Notes: a model not told the origin generated them from the sequence alone. A DNA stretch of 64,000 nucleotides from Streptomyces sp. RerS4 (GCF_023515955.1 NZ_CP097322.1:4016501-4080500), one strand, 5' to 3'; positions 7,371-16,375 are shown, numbered from the stretch's first letter. Made by a program: numbers and translations.

Positions 7371-8611
7371 GCGCGCGCGGTCTTGGCGGTCTGCGTCGCG
7401 GGGGTCGAGGACGTGACGATCCGGGTCGCGGGGGGCGGCGTACGGCGGTGGAGGCGTAGGGCGATCAGGGTCAGGGCGATCGCGGTGACGGTCATGGCGG
7501 CGCCCGCCCAGGCGGTGGCGGGGAAGCCGAGGCCGGCGTCGATGACGGTGCCGCCGAGCCAGGGGCCGCCGGTGTTGCCGAGGTTGAACGCGGCGGTGGT
7601 GGTGGCTCCGGCCAGGGTGGGGGCGGCGCCGGCCACGTTGAACATGCGGGCGTTGAGGGCGGGGGCGGTGAAGAACGCCGAGACGCCGAGGAGGAAGGAC
7701 AGGGCGATCGCGACGGCGGCGTGGGAGGCCAGGACGGCGAGGGCCGCGAGGAAGACCGTCGAGGCGGTGATGCCCCAGATCATCACGCCGAACAGGCGCG
7801 CGTCGGCGATCCGGCCGCCGATGGTGGTGCCGACGAGGGCGCCGACGCCGAAGAGGCCGAGGATCCACGGGACCCAGCCGGAGTCGAGCCCGGCCACGTC
7901 GGTGAGCAGCGGTGACAGGTAGCTGAAGGCGCAGAAGACGCCGCCGGCGGCGAGCGCGGTGACGCCGACGGCCAGCCACACCTGGCGGTCGCGGTAGATG
8001 CGCAGCTCGCGGCCGAGGGAGGGGCGCTCGGCGGGCAGCGGGATCTTCGGGATCAGGGCGAGGATGCCGACGAGGGCGACGGCGGAGGCCGCTCCGACCG
8101 ACCAGAACGCGGAACGCCAGCCGAGGTGCTCGCCCAGGAACGCGCCGGCGGGGACGCCGAGGACGTTCGCGATGGAGAGCCCGCCGATCATGACGGCCAT
8201 GGCGCGGGCGCGCTGGTCCTTGTCGACCATGGCGATGGCCACGGCCGCGCCGACGGCCCAGAAGCCGGCGCAGGCGAGGGCGGAGACGACGCGGGAGGCG
8301 AAGAGGAGCCCGTAGGTGGGGGCGAGGGCGCCGGCGATCTGCCCGAGGCCGAAGAGGCTGATGAGGGCGATGAGGGTGGTGCGGCGCGGCAGGCGCAGGG
8401 TGGCGACGGCGAGCAGCGGGGCGCCGACGACCATGCCGATCGCGAAGGCGGATATGAGCAGACCGGCCTGCGGGATGCTCACGCCCATGTCCTCGGCGAT
8501 GGGCGGGAGCAGTCCGGAGAGCATGAACTCGCTGGTCCCGAGCGCGAAGACGGACAGGCCGAGGACGTAGACGGCGACGGGCATACGAGATCGTGTGAGG
8601 TCTGAGGGCAC
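7367..8611 (-). CDS. MFS efflux transporter, DHA1/Cmx-like
   Basis: A 414-residue inner-membrane proton-coupled exporter with twelve predicted helices. The N-terminal segment (VAVYVLGLSVFALGTSEFMLSGLLPPIAEDMG) is typical of the DHA1 group that holds AraJ and chloramphenicol or arabinose exporters. The loop-2 motif is seen as RLPRRTTLIALISLFGLGQ. The substrate is unknown. An internal ATG at 8584 (MPVAVYV) is an alternative start, because the first nine residues are polar. The gene ends at the CTAG of a repeat remnant. It is followed on the same strand, upstream, by the HD protein gene with an 18-base gap. Confidence 0.88.
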   Translation of the reverse strand: MPSDLTRSRMPVAVYVLGLSVFALGTSEFMLSGLLPPIAEDMGVSIPQAGLLISAFAIGMVVGAPLLAVATLRLPRRTTLIALISLFGLGQIAGALAPTYGLLFASRVVSALACAGFWAVGAAVAIAMVDKDQRARAMAVMIGGLSIANVLGVPAGAFLGEHLGWRSAFWSVGAASAVALVGILALIPKIPLPAERPSLGRELRIYRDRQVWLAVGVTALAAGGVFCAFSYLSPLLTDVAGLDSGWVPWILGLFGVGALVGTTIGGRIADARLFGVMIWGITASTVFLAALAVLASHAAVAIALSFLLGVSAFFTAPALNARMFNVAGAAPTLAGATTTAAFNLGNTGGPWLGGTVIDAGLGFPATAWAGAAMTVTAIALTLIALRLHRRTPPPATRIVTSSTPATQTAKTARA

Positions 8612-8629
8612 GACTCCACCAAACCGGTC

Positions 8630-9319
8630 TCAAGAGGGTCGTATTCCCGGGGCCCGGCCGAGTTCTTCCAGCTCCGCCAGCTCGGCGGCCAGGTTGCGGC
8701 GTGCCGGAGCCTCCCAGTGGGTGGCTCCGTACGGGGTGCGGAAGAGGCGGGGCAGGGCGAGCAGCTGCCGCAGGACGGCGGCACGGCCGGTGCGGAAGGC
8801 GTCGTCGGGCACGAAACCGTACTCGGCGCGGACGGCGGCGGCGTACGCCGCGTACGCGTCGGGTGCGCCCGCGAGGACGGCCAGGTCGGCGTCGCAGAGC
8901 ACCTCGCCGTTGGTGTCGCCGGGGGCGGGGTCGTGGGTGACGGTGAGCCGGACGAGGCGGGCGACCTCGGCGACGCGGGCGGGGTCGACGCCGAGCTCGG
9001 GAAGCGCGCGTTCGGCGAGGGCGGCGCTGCGTTCCTCGTTCTCGGAGCGGTCGGGGCGGTAGACGGCGTCGTGGAACCAGGCCGCCAGCTCGACGGCGGC
9101 GGGGTCGGCGGCGTGCGGGGCGAGTACGTCGATCCGTGCGAGTACGTCGGCCAGGTGCGCGGTGGTGTGGTAGCGGCGCTGGGGCTCCGCCCAGGCGGTC
9201 AGGAGGCGGTCGGCGTAGGGGCCGGGGTCGGCGGCGGGGTCCGCGCCGGCGGCGGCGGTGGTGGCGTGCCAGCGGGCGCGGAGGTCGGGGGTGTCGTGAG
9301 TGACCGGGTGCGTGTTCAT
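8630..9319 (-). CDS. HD-superfamily metal-dependent phosphohydrolase
   Basis: A 229-residue protein of the predicted HD phosphohydrolase group. The metal-binding pattern is visible: RYHTTAHLADVL near residue 50, AAWFHDAVYRPD near 85 (the HD pair), LVRLTVTHDPAP near 125 and CDADLAVLAG near 145. ATG at 9319 precedes the conserved start (ARWHATTAAAGADPAADPG). The substrate is unknown; relatives hydrolyse nucleotides or phospho-compounds. It is read divergently from cutC, with a 132-base intergenic region that holds a possible DasR-like site. Confidence 0.85.
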   Translation of the reverse strand: MNTHPVTHDTPDLRARWHATTAAAGADPAADPGPYADRLLTAWAEPQRRYHTTAHLADVLARIDVLAPHAADPAAVELAAWFHDAVYRPDRSENEERSAALAERALPELGVDPARVAEVARLVRLTVTHDPAPGDTNGEVLCDADLAVLAGAPDAYAAYAAAVRAEYGFVPDDAFRTGRAAVLRQLLALPRLFRTPYGATHWEAPARRNLAAELAELEELGRAPGIRPS

Positions 9320-9383
9320 GCGCACATTGTGGGGGTGGCGTGATTGTGCTGGTGAAGGGCGGCCGGAGGCCCGTACCCTGGAT

Positions 9384-9399
9384 ATTGGACTAGACCTAT
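9384..9399. promoter_or_regulatory. Imperfect dre-like (DasR) site upstream of cutC
   Basis: ATTGGACTAGACCTAT matches 12 of 16 positions of the DasR responsive element ACTGGTCTAGACCACT. The CTAGACC core is intact, but one half is degenerate. It lies 53-68 bases before the cutC start codon. DasR is the GlcNAc-6-phosphate-sensing regulator of Streptomyces. With murQ (a GlcNAc-6-phosphate producer) nearby this is plausible, but the match may be chance. Direct repeats of CCACTGGACGACTG follow at about 9405-9437. Confidence 0.35.
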
Positions 9400-9451
9400 T
9401 TCCCCACTGGACGACTGTTCCACTGGACGACTGGACGAAGGACGGCATCTG

Positions 9452-10135
9452 ATGAGCAACCGTGCGCTCCTGGAGGTGATCGCCCTCGACGTGGAGGACG
9501 CGGTCGCGGCCCAGGCCGGTGGGGCGGACCGCCTTGAGCTGGTCACCGACATGGCCGCCGACGGGCTCACGCCGTCGCGCGAGACCTTCGCGGCGATCAG
9601 GGCGGCCGTCGACATCCCGCTGCGCGTGATGCTCCGCAGGACGGACGGGTTCGCGGCCGGCGACGTCGCCGGGCTGGTGGAGGTGGCGCGGGAGCTGCGG
9701 GCGGAGGGGGCGCGGGAGTTCGTCCTCGGGTTCCTGAACCCGGACGGCGGCCCGGACCTCGACGCGATCGAGGCGGTGGTGGCGGAGCTGGACGGCTGCC
9801 GCTGGACGTTCCACCGGGCCATCGACCGCGCGGCGGACCGCGACGGCCTGCGGAAGGCCCTCGCGGACCTGCCCGGACTGGACACGTACCTGACGGCCGG
9901 GTCGGCCGCCGGGGTCGACGCGGGCCTGCCGGTACTCCTCGCGGAGGCGGCCCGCCGGGGCGAGCCGGGCTACGCCCCCCGCATCCTGGTCGGCGGCGGG
10001 CTCACCCTGTCCCACGTCCCCGAACTCCGCGCGGCGGGCATCGACGCCTTCCACATCGGCGGCGCGGCCCGCCCGGAAGGCTGGCACACCCCGGTCTCCC
10101 CGTCGGCGGTCGCGAAGTGGCGCGCGGCCCTGTAG
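9452..10135 (+). CDS. cutC: CutC family TIM-barrel protein
   Basis: A 227-residue cytosolic protein of the CutC family, a TIM barrel once linked to copper homeostasis; its true activity is uncertain. The ATG at 9452 follows a GAAGGACGG region. Family blocks are clear: LLEVIALDVEDAVAAQAGGADRLELV, GLTPS, VMLRRTDGF, FVLGFLNPDG, WTFHRAIDRA, LTAGSAAGVDAG and RILVGGGLTLSHVPEL. The length matches the family. The gene stands alone, with a possible DasR-like site upstream and a hairpin 48 bases after its stop. Confidence 0.92.
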   Translation: MSNRALLEVIALDVEDAVAAQAGGADRLELVTDMAADGLTPSRETFAAIRAAVDIPLRVMLRRTDGFAAGDVAGLVEVARELRAEGAREFVLGFLNPDGGPDLDAIEAVVAELDGCRWTFHRAIDRAADRDGLRKALADLPGLDTYLTAGSAAGVDAGLPVLLAEAARRGEPGYAPRILVGGGLTLSHVPELRAAGIDAFHIGGAARPEGWHTPVSPSAVAKWRAAL

Positions 10136-10834
10136 GTCCTGTACGGCCGACCGGCCTCAACTCCGCCCCCAACGGCGGGCGGCCGCCGGCGAGGCTGCGC
10201 AGCCGAGGCTGGAGTTCGGCTGCGCCGGCGGGGCGTGAAGAGCGGCCGCCGGACGTCGAGACGCGGGCACCGCGTAGCGATGCGCCTGACCGCTCCCCAC
10301 AGCACTCTGATCGTCTTTTGGGGCGGGTGTCGGCCCAAGACGGCCGGCGGACGCCGAGAAATGAGGAGCACGTAGCGATCTGACGCGCTTGGGCGCGCGC
10401 CAGGACGATCTGGTCGTCCTGGCGGGGAGGCAGGCCGGCCGCCCGGTCCCGACAGGGGCTTTGAGGTGCCCGGATGCCCGGTGGGTCATGCGCCCGACCC
10501 CTCGCTCATCGCTGACGAGGTCGAGGGCCCCCCTTCCGCCCCCCATGCCCTCTCCGGTCCCGTCCGGGGGGATTCCGCCGCCCGGATCCCGGCCGCGCTT
10601 CTGCCCCGCCCGGGTTCAACTCCCCGCGCCCGACCCCGCCCGGCACCGGAAGGCGGGTGGCAGCCGCCACCTCACCCTCAGGGGTCGAGGCGGTGATGGT
10701 GCGCCCGCGCGGGGCGGCGTAGGCCCCACCCACCCGCCGGGAGGCGGGTCGGCAGCTCCCGTCCCGTCCCCGGGGGTCGAGGGGGAGATGGCGGGCCCGC
10801 ACGGGCCGACGTACAAGCGCGCCCCCCACCCCCC
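10136..10834. other. Gene-poor 0.7-kb stretch with hairpins, between cutC and helD
   Basis: No open frame here has protein-like content or a ribosome site. The stretch contains the cutC hairpin (10183-10231). It also has a second strong hairpin, CGCCAGGACGA (10398-10408) with TCGTCCTGGCG (10414-10424) across five bases. Two related phrases, GCGTAGCGATGCGCCTGAC near 10271 and ACGTAGCGATCTGACGCGC near 10371, suggest an old duplication. The last 300 bases are a G/C-rich tract up to the end of the helD-like gene. It could be decayed coding or mobile sequence. Confidence 0.5.
10183..10231. terminator. Hairpin after cutC
   Basis: GCGCAGCCGA (10197-10206) pairs with TCGGCTGCGC (10216-10225), and the flanking CCGCCGG and CCGGCGG extend the stem outwards. 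It starts 48 bases after the cutC stop codon. There is no T-tail. Confidence 0.55.
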
Positions 10835-12931
10835 TCAGCCCAGTGCCCCCGGCAGGGCCGCCGCGTGGATCGCCGTCAGGCCCGATACGGCTCGGGTGAG
10901 GCAGACGTAGAGGCGGCGCAGGCCGGTCCGTTCGTCGGGTTCGCCCGAGACGACGGCGGCGGGCTCGTCCAGGACCACGTAGTCGTACTCCAGACCCTTC
11001 GCCAGCGACGCCGGGACGAGCGTCAGGCGGGACTCCGCCGTCGTCTCCTCGCCGGGCGACAGGTACGCCAGCCCCGCCGCCGTCAGGGCTTCGGCCAGCT
11101 CCGGGATCCGCGCGTCCGCCGCGATCAGCCCGATCGACCCCTCGTGCGCGAGCGATGCCCGGCAGGCCTCGACCACCGCCGGGGTGAGGTCGTCCGTCCG
11201 GGTGACGACCAGGGAGCCCGGCGTCTCGCGGACCGAGGAGACCGGGGCCAGCCCCGGGGAGATCTCCGGCAGCAACCGTGACGCGTACGCGATGACCTCG
11301 CGCGGTACGCGGAAGCCGGCGGTGAGTTCCTCCAGGACGGCCTCCGGCTTGCCCAGGTGGGCCAGGGCCTCGTCCCAACTGCGCGTCGCCCACGGGGTCG
11401 TGCCCTGCGCGAGGTCCCCGAGGACCGTCGCGGATCCCGTCGTGCAGCGACGCCCCACCGCCCGGTACTGCATCGGCGAGAGGTCCTGGGCCTCGTCGAG
11501 GACGACGTGGCCCAGGGACGGGGTGCGTTCCACCAGGTCGGCGGCCTCGTCGATGAGGACCAGGTCGGCCGCCGACCACTTCGCGGACTTCACGCTGCGA
11601 AACGGCTTCGGCCACAGCAGCAGCTTCTGTTCGTCCTCCGTGAGGACCCCATGCGCGTGCTCCGCCAGGAACTCCGGATCCGACAGCAGCCGCAGCACCA
11701 GCTTGGCCGGCTCCACCTGCGGCCAGCTCGCCTTGACGACCGCCTTCACCGCCGCGTTGCGCGCCACCGCGTCCTGCACGCGGTCGTCGGGGGCCTCGCC
11801 CGCCTGCTCCATGCGGACGAGCACGGCGTGCGCGATCCGCTGCGGGAGCGCGTCGCGGGCGGCGCCGTAACGGATGTCGCGGCGCTGGAGTTCCCCGACG
11901 ATCTCCGCGAGCTCGTACGCGGGCACGCGCCAGCGGCGCGAGCCGCGCACCACCATCAGCGGCTCGGCCGGCTCCGTGACGTGGGAGTGGACGGCGCGGC
12001 GCAGCACCTCCGCCATCCGGGCGTCGCCCTTGACCACGGCGGTTTCGGCCGGGTCGACGTCCCGCACCTCCAGGCCGTCGCGCGCGACGAGGTCGTCGAC
12101 GGTGGCCTGCTTGACCTCCAGCTCGCCCAGGGCGGGCAGGACCTGCTCGATGTAGTGCAGGAAGGAGCGGTTCGGCCCGATGACCAGGGTGCCGGTACGG
12201 GCGAGCCGCTCGCGGTGCGCGTAGAGGAGGTACGCGACCCGGTGCAGGCCCACGGCCGTCTTGCCGGTGCCGGGGCCACCCTGTACGCAGACGGAACCGG
12301 AGAGCCCCGAGCGGACGATCTCGTCCTGTTCGGGCTGGATCGTCGCGACGATGTCCCGCATGGGGCCGACGCGCGGCCGCTCGATCTCGCGCTGGAGGAG
12401 CTTGCTGACGGCGGCCGCCTCGGAGGGGTCGGAGAGGTGCTCGTCCTCGTACGCGGTCAGCTCCCCGCCGGTGTAGCCGAAGCGGCGGCGCAGGGCGATG
12501 TCCTGCGGGTCGTTCTTCGACGCCCGGTAGAACGGCTGGGAGACGGGCGCGCGCCAGTCGATGACCATCGGGTCGCCGTCGGCGTCGTGGACGTGGCGGC
12601 GTCCGATGTAGAACTGTTCCCCCTCCGCCCCCTCGGCGAGCTCGGCGCCCGGGGCGTGGAGGTAGTCGAGGCGGCCGAAGAAGAGCGGGGTGTGGGAGAG
12701 GTCGGCGAGGGCCTTGATGCGGTCGTCGATCTGCGCCTGGAGGACGAGGGAGTTGACCCAGTTCGCGGTGACGTCGCGGATGTCGAGGGCCTCGACGTCC
12801 TCGCGCATGGCGCGCAGGGCGGAGCGCGAGGCGCTCAGGTGGGCCCGTTCACGGCCGAGGGGGTCGGTGGTCGCGTCGGACGGGGTGGCGACCGGCGTGT
12901 CGGAAGGGGCGTCGGGGGCGTGCGCGGGCAC
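10835..12931 (-). CDS. HelD-like UvrD/Rep-superfamily ATPase (RNA polymerase recycling factor family)
   Basis: A 698-residue superfamily-1 ATPase. The GTG at 12931 has GGAGG seven bases upstream. An N-terminal coiled-coil arm (about 25-110, RERAHLSASRSALRAMREDVEALD) precedes the split helicase core. Walker A is CVQGGPGTGKTAVGLHRVAYLL, the DExx box is HVVLDEAQDLSPMQ, and late motifs are EELTAGFRVPREV and RRLYVCLTRAVSGL. The coiled arm and HFxGR-like LFFGRLDY fit HelD, which pulls RNA polymerase off DNA, rather than a processive helicase. Some Streptomyces relatives (HelR) give rifamycin resistance, but I did not see the rifamycin-associated element upstream. It is a single-gene unit. Confidence 0.85.
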   Translation of the reverse strand: MPAHAPDAPSDTPVATPSDATTDPLGRERAHLSASRSALRAMREDVEALDIRDVTANWVNSLVLQAQIDDRIKALADLSHTPLFFGRLDYLHAPGAELAEGAEGEQFYIGRRHVHDADGDPMVIDWRAPVSQPFYRASKNDPQDIALRRRFGYTGGELTAYEDEHLSDPSEAAAVSKLLQREIERPRVGPMRDIVATIQPEQDEIVRSGLSGSVCVQGGPGTGKTAVGLHRVAYLLYAHRERLARTGTLVIGPNRSFLHYIEQVLPALGELEVKQATVDDLVARDGLEVRDVDPAETAVVKGDARMAEVLRRAVHSHVTEPAEPLMVVRGSRRWRVPAYELAEIVGELQRRDIRYGAARDALPQRIAHAVLVRMEQAGEAPDDRVQDAVARNAAVKAVVKASWPQVEPAKLVLRLLSDPEFLAEHAHGVLTEDEQKLLLWPKPFRSVKSAKWSAADLVLIDEAADLVERTPSLGHVVLDEAQDLSPMQYRAVGRRCTTGSATVLGDLAQGTTPWATRSWDEALAHLGKPEAVLEELTAGFRVPREVIAYASRLLPEISPGLAPVSSVRETPGSLVVTRTDDLTPAVVEACRASLAHEGSIGLIAADARIPELAEALTAAGLAYLSPGEETTAESRLTLVPASLAKGLEYDYVVLDEPAAVVSGEPDERTGLRRLYVCLTRAVSGLTAIHAAALPGALG

Positions 12932-13223
12932 GGAACGGCCTCCAGCTGCTGGCGGTGCGGGACGGGAGCCCGCCGGTTTCCGGTCGGCGGGCGGCTCTCC
13001 CCGGTGGAGCGGTGGGAGGCGGCAAGAGCGGAGATTCTAGTCACCGGCCCAGAGCGGCGCGACCGAATTCCGCCGCCCCGAAGCGGGGGTGTCATACCTC
13101 GGAGTGTCAGACCTGAGGCAGGGGCCCTAGGGGGCGGCATGGGTCGTGAGGAGGACGGCGGCGGCCTGGAGGTTCCGCCCCTGGGGCGATGTGCGGGAAG
13201 GGGAGAAACCGGACCATGGGTAC

Positions 13224-13418
13224 ATGAGCACCGCAACCTTCACCCCGATCCAGGGCGGCCGCCCGCGCGGCGCCGCCCCCACCTCCGACTCCCCTTCCCG
13301 TCACCGTTTCGGTGGCGCCCTGCGCGCCGCGAAGATCTTCGCGGCGGCCGCCGTGAGCGTCGTCGTGCTGGGCGAGTACTCCGACTACTCCGAGGACGCC
13401 GGCGTCATACGCCGGTGA
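13224..13418 (+). CDS. Small hypothetical protein
   Basis: A 64-residue basic protein. ATG at 13224 opens MSTATFTPIQGGRPRGAAP, followed by a mildly hydrophobic segment (ALRAAKIFAAAAVSVVVLG) near residues 33-51 and an acidic end (EYSDYSEDAG). A GGGAGAAA sequence lies about 15-20 bases upstream. I believe similar short proteins occur next to XPB-type helicases in other Streptomyces, but I cannot name a family. A weak membrane or signal-like segment is possible. It is divergent from the HelD-like gene and convergent with the XPB gene. Confidence 0.65.
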   Translation: MSTATFTPIQGGRPRGAAPTSDSPSRHRFGGALRAAKIFAAAAVSVVVLGEYSDYSEDAGVIRR

Positions 13419-13458
13419 ACCCCCGGCGGGATGCCCGCGTCCCGCCGGGATGCCCGCG

Positions 13459-15102
13459 TCAGCCGCCGGCCAGGAGGTCGTCGGCGTCCATGATGCGGTA
13501 GGCGTAGCCCTGTTCGGCGAGGAAGCGTTGGCGGTGGGCGGCGAAGTCCTGGTCGATGGTGTCGCGGGCGACGACCGAGTAGAAGCGCGCCTCGTGGCCG
13601 TCCGCCTTCGGTCGCAGGACGCGGCCGAGGCGCTGTGCCTCCTCCTGCCGGGAGCCGAAGGTGCCCGACACCTGGATGGCGACGGTGGCCTCGGGCAGGT
13701 CGATGGAGAAGTTCGCGACCTTCGAGACGACCAGCACGTTGATCTCGCCCTCGCGGAAAGCGTCGAAGAGCTTCTCGCGCTGCGCGTTGGAGGTCTCGCC
13801 CTTGATGACGGGCGCGTCCAGGTGTTCGCCCAGCTCGTCGAGCTGGTCGATGTACTGGCCGATGACGAGGGTCTGCTCGCCCCGGTGCTTGCGTACGAGC
13901 GCCTCGGTGACCTTCCGCTTCGTCGCGGTCGTCGCGCAGAAGCGGTACTTCTCCTCCGTCTCGGCGGTCGCGTACGCGAGCCGTTCCGACTCGGTGAGGT
14001 TCACCCGGACCTCGACGCAGTCGGCGGGCGCGATGTAGCCCTGCGCCTCGATCTCCTTCCACGGCGCGTCGAAGCGCTTCGGCCCGATCAGGGAGAACAC
14101 GTCGGACTCGCGGCCGTCCTCACGCACGAGGGTGGCCGTCAGACCGAGCCGGCGGCGGGCCTGGAGGTCGGCGGTGAACTTGAAGACGGGCGCCGGCAGC
14201 AGGTGCACCTCGTCGTAGAGGATCAGCCCCCAGTCCCGGGAGTCGAACAGCTCCAGGTGCGGGTAGACGCCCTTCCGCTTGGTCGTCAGCACCTGGTAGG
14301 TGGCGATCGTGACGGGCCGGATCTCCTTGCGGGTGCCGGAGTACTCGCCGATCTCCTCCTCGGTCAGCGAGGTCCGCTTGACCAGCTCGTGCTTCCACTG
14401 GCGGGCGGAGACGGTGTTGGTGACGAGGATCAGCGTGGTCGCCTTGGCCTTCGCCATCGCGCCGGCGCCGACCAGCGTCTTGCCCGCGCCGCAGGGCAGC
14501 ACGACCACACCGGAACCGCCGTGCCAGAAGCCCTCGACGGCCTGCTGCTGGTAGGGGCGCAGCGCCCAGCCGTTCTCCTCCAGCTCGATCGGGTGCGCCT
14601 CGCCGTCGACGTAGCCGGCGAGGTCCTCGGCGGGCCAGCCGAGCTTGAGCAGGGTCTGCTTGATCTGTCCGCGCTCGGAGGGGTGGACGGCCACGGTGTC
14701 GGGGTCGAGCCGCGCCCCGACCAGCGGGGCGACCTTCTTCGACCGCAGGATCTCCTCCAGCACCGGCCGGTCGGTGCTGGTCAGCACGAGCCCGTGCACG
14801 GGGTGCTTGGAGAGGGTGAGGCGGCCGTAGCGGGCCATGGTCTCGGCCACGTCGACGAGCAGGGCGTGCGGGACGGGGTAGCGGGAGAACTCGACGAGCG
14901 CGTCGACGACCTGCTCGGCGTCGTGCCCGGCGGCGCGGGCGTTCCACAGGCCGAGCGGGGTGATCCGGTAGGTGTGGATGTGCTCGGGAGCGCGCTCCAG
15001 CTCGGCGAAGGGCGCGATGGCCCGGCGGGCGGCCCCGGCGAGCTCGTGGTCGACTTCGAGGAGGAGGGTTTTGTCGCTCTGGACGATGAGAGGCCCGTTC
15101 AC
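13459..15102 (-). CDS. XPB/Rad25-like DNA repair helicase
   Basis: A 547-residue superfamily-2 helicase of the bacterial XPB type. I chose the GTG at 15102 because the protein family begins with the NGPLIVQSDKTLLLEVDHE segment. Residues 1-130 are the helicase-associated N-terminal domain (IHTYRITPLGLWNARAAG). The ATPase core has Walker A LPCGAGKTLVG, the DEVH box (LILYDEVHLLPA), LGLTATLVRED and motif VI (QEEAQRLGRVLRPK). Its likely role is ATP-driven DNA unwinding in repair, but bacterial XPB roles are poorly known. It shares its N-terminal domain type with the protein at 16376-18817 nearby, which may be significant. Confidence 0.93.
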   Translation of the reverse strand: MNGPLIVQSDKTLLLEVDHELAGAARRAIAPFAELERAPEHIHTYRITPLGLWNARAAGHDAEQVVDALVEFSRYPVPHALLVDVAETMARYGRLTLSKHPVHGLVLTSTDRPVLEEILRSKKVAPLVGARLDPDTVAVHPSERGQIKQTLLKLGWPAEDLAGYVDGEAHPIELEENGWALRPYQQQAVEGFWHGGSGVVVLPCGAGKTLVGAGAMAKAKATTLILVTNTVSARQWKHELVKRTSLTEEEIGEYSGTRKEIRPVTIATYQVLTTKRKGVYPHLELFDSRDWGLILYDEVHLLPAPVFKFTADLQARRRLGLTATLVREDGRESDVFSLIGPKRFDAPWKEIEAQGYIAPADCVEVRVNLTESERLAYATAETEEKYRFCATTATKRKVTEALVRKHRGEQTLVIGQYIDQLDELGEHLDAPVIKGETSNAQREKLFDAFREGEINVLVVSKVANFSIDLPEATVAIQVSGTFGSRQEEAQRLGRVLRPKADGHEARFYSVVARDTIDQDFAAHRQRFLAEQGYAYRIMDADDLLAGG

Positions 15103-15401
15103 GCAGCGGTCCCTTTCCGGCGGTGACGTGACCGCCCGGACGCGGGCGGCCAAACCTCCAGTCTGCCTTATCAGGGCCGCGAGGGGTGGGGTCGTCGGGC
15201 CGGGGGTCGTCGGGCCGGGGTCCTCGGGCCAGGCCGCGCGGGGGCATCGAGAGGCCTCCCGTGCGACTCATGTGATCCACGCGATCCAGGCGCCCCACGC
15301 GACCCAGGCGACTGCCGCCCCCGCGCAGGATCAGCACCCGTCCCCGCGCGCCCGGTGGCCGGTGCTGCGCGCGGTGGTCCGGGGGCCGGCTCGGGCTTCC
15401 G

Positions 15402-15658
15402 GCGGACTTCCTCATCGCCTCCGCCGGACGGGTGGTGGCCGCCGGGTACGGCGAACACACCGACGAGCAGGGGGCGGTGGAAAAGCGGGGTGCCTGTACG
15501 TGTACCCGAGCAGGGACCACCCGGGCCGCGTGCACGTCAGCTCCTGGGTGCGCGCCGACCGGGCGCACCTCGACGCCGAGGTGTACGCGGCCGTCGCCCG
15601 CCGGCTCACCGACGCGTGGCCCTTCGACCCCGCGCCGGTGGACTACGCGCCCAGGTGA
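15402..15658 (+). pseudogene. Broken small gene, single-base frameshift near 15487-15490
   Basis: Two open frames join into one protein-like sequence if one G is added to GGGG at 15487-15490. Before the break it reads ADFLIASAGRVVAAGYGEH (from 15402) and TDEQGAVEKRG; after it, CLYVYPSRDHPGRVHVSSW, then a helical end up to PVDYAPR and a stop at 15658. I could not find a start codon with a ribosome site, so the 5' end may be lost as well, or a second error exists upstream. The family is not recognised. It overlaps the end of the convergent DUF4291 gene by 16 bases. A sequencing error is as likely as a true pseudogene. Confidence 0.4.
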
Positions 15659-16302
15659 GGCAGGGGGCCCGCCGGGTACGGGGTCTCCACCGGGAGGAGG
15701 CTCCGGGCCGCGTCGGCGTCGCCGGCGCGCAGGAGGGCGTGGATCTCCCGGGCCAGGGGGGTGACGTCGCGGATGGAGACCGTCCACTGGTCGGCGTAGG
15801 CGCGCGAGCCGGGGCCGGACAGGCCGAGCTGGAGCGAGCGGTACGGCAGGGGGTTCAGGCGCAGGTCGCGCTCGGGGTCCCACTGGACGCGGGCCGTGGT
15901 GGTGCGGACGGACTCCCGCCAGGCCGCCTCGTCGGCGTGCACCTCGGGGACGTAGTGGGACAGGCAGGCCCCGGCGAGGGCCGAGTCGAAGCCCGCGCGG
16001 GTGATCTCGACGGCCAGGACGGTCTCCTGGTCGGTCTTGGTCGCCCAGCCGCAGCGGTACATCATCCACAGGAACGACGGCTTGATCCACGTCATCCGCT
16101 CGCGCTTCCACGCGGCCGGGAAGCGGCCGTCGCGGGCCGCGGGGAGGCCGAGGGCGGGGGAGTAGGCCTGGTAGACGGTCACGGTGTCGGCCGTGTGCGC
16201 GGCCCTGATCCGGCGGTACGGCTCGGTGCCGGCCTGGAGTTCGGTGCCGGGCCGGAGTTCGGTGCCGGCCTGGAGTTCGGTGCTGGGGTCGTGAGCGGAC
16301 AT
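15643..16302 (-). CDS. DUF4291 domain protein
   Basis: A 219-residue protein. From residue 30 it is a full DUF4291 domain: IRAAHTADTVTVYQAYSPALG, WKRERMTWIKPSFLWMMYRCGWATK, VLAVEITRAGFD, VQWDPERDLRLNPLPYRSLQLGL and ADQWTVSIRDVT. The function of the family is unknown; its compact basic core has been noted in many bacteria and eukaryotes. Residues 8-28 are an odd low-complexity leader (TELQAGTELRPGTELQAGTE) made by an 18-base tandem repeat. The real start may therefore be further inside, although no better ribosome site was evident. Confidence 0.85.
   Translation of the reverse strand: MSAHDPSTELQAGTELRPGTELQAGTEPYRRIRAAHTADTVTVYQAYSPALGLPAARDGRFPAAWKRERMTWIKPSFLWMMYRCGWATKTDQETVLAVEITRAGFDSALAGACLSHYVPEVHADEAAWRESVRTTTARVQWDPERDLRLNPLPYRSLQLGLSGPGSRAYADQWTVSIRDVTPLAREIHALLRAGDADAARSLLPVETPYPAGPLPHLGA
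16223..16294. repeat. 18-bp tandem repeat in the 5' end of the DUF4291 gene
   Basis: Three full units starting TCGGTGCCGG at 16223, 16241 and 16259, plus a partial unit at 16277, follow each other without gaps. The 18-bp unit keeps frame and adds six residues per copy (pattern TELQAG). Copy-number differences between strains would be expected. Confidence 0.8.
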
Positions 16303-16375
16303 GTCGTCAGGATGACGTGAACTCCGCCCTGCCCGCCAACCGTTTTCCCGGACGCGGGCCGCCCCTCAGACTCCC

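Noticed and set aside
9403..9437. CRISPR-like direct repeats before cutC (CCACTGGACGACTG twice)
   Set aside because: There are only two short copies with no spacers of regular size and no cas genes; this is a simple duplication.
10616..11615. Minus-strand frames extending through the 10.1-10.8 kb gap
   Set aside because: They are Pro/Gly/Arg low-complexity with no ribosome site. Parts overlap the HelD-like gene in the wrong frame.
12932..13223. Search for a rifamycin-associated element before the HelD-like gene
   Set aside because: No 19-bp inverted repeat of the expected GGGGCTTGCGGCAAG type was found, so a HelR resistance assignment was not made.
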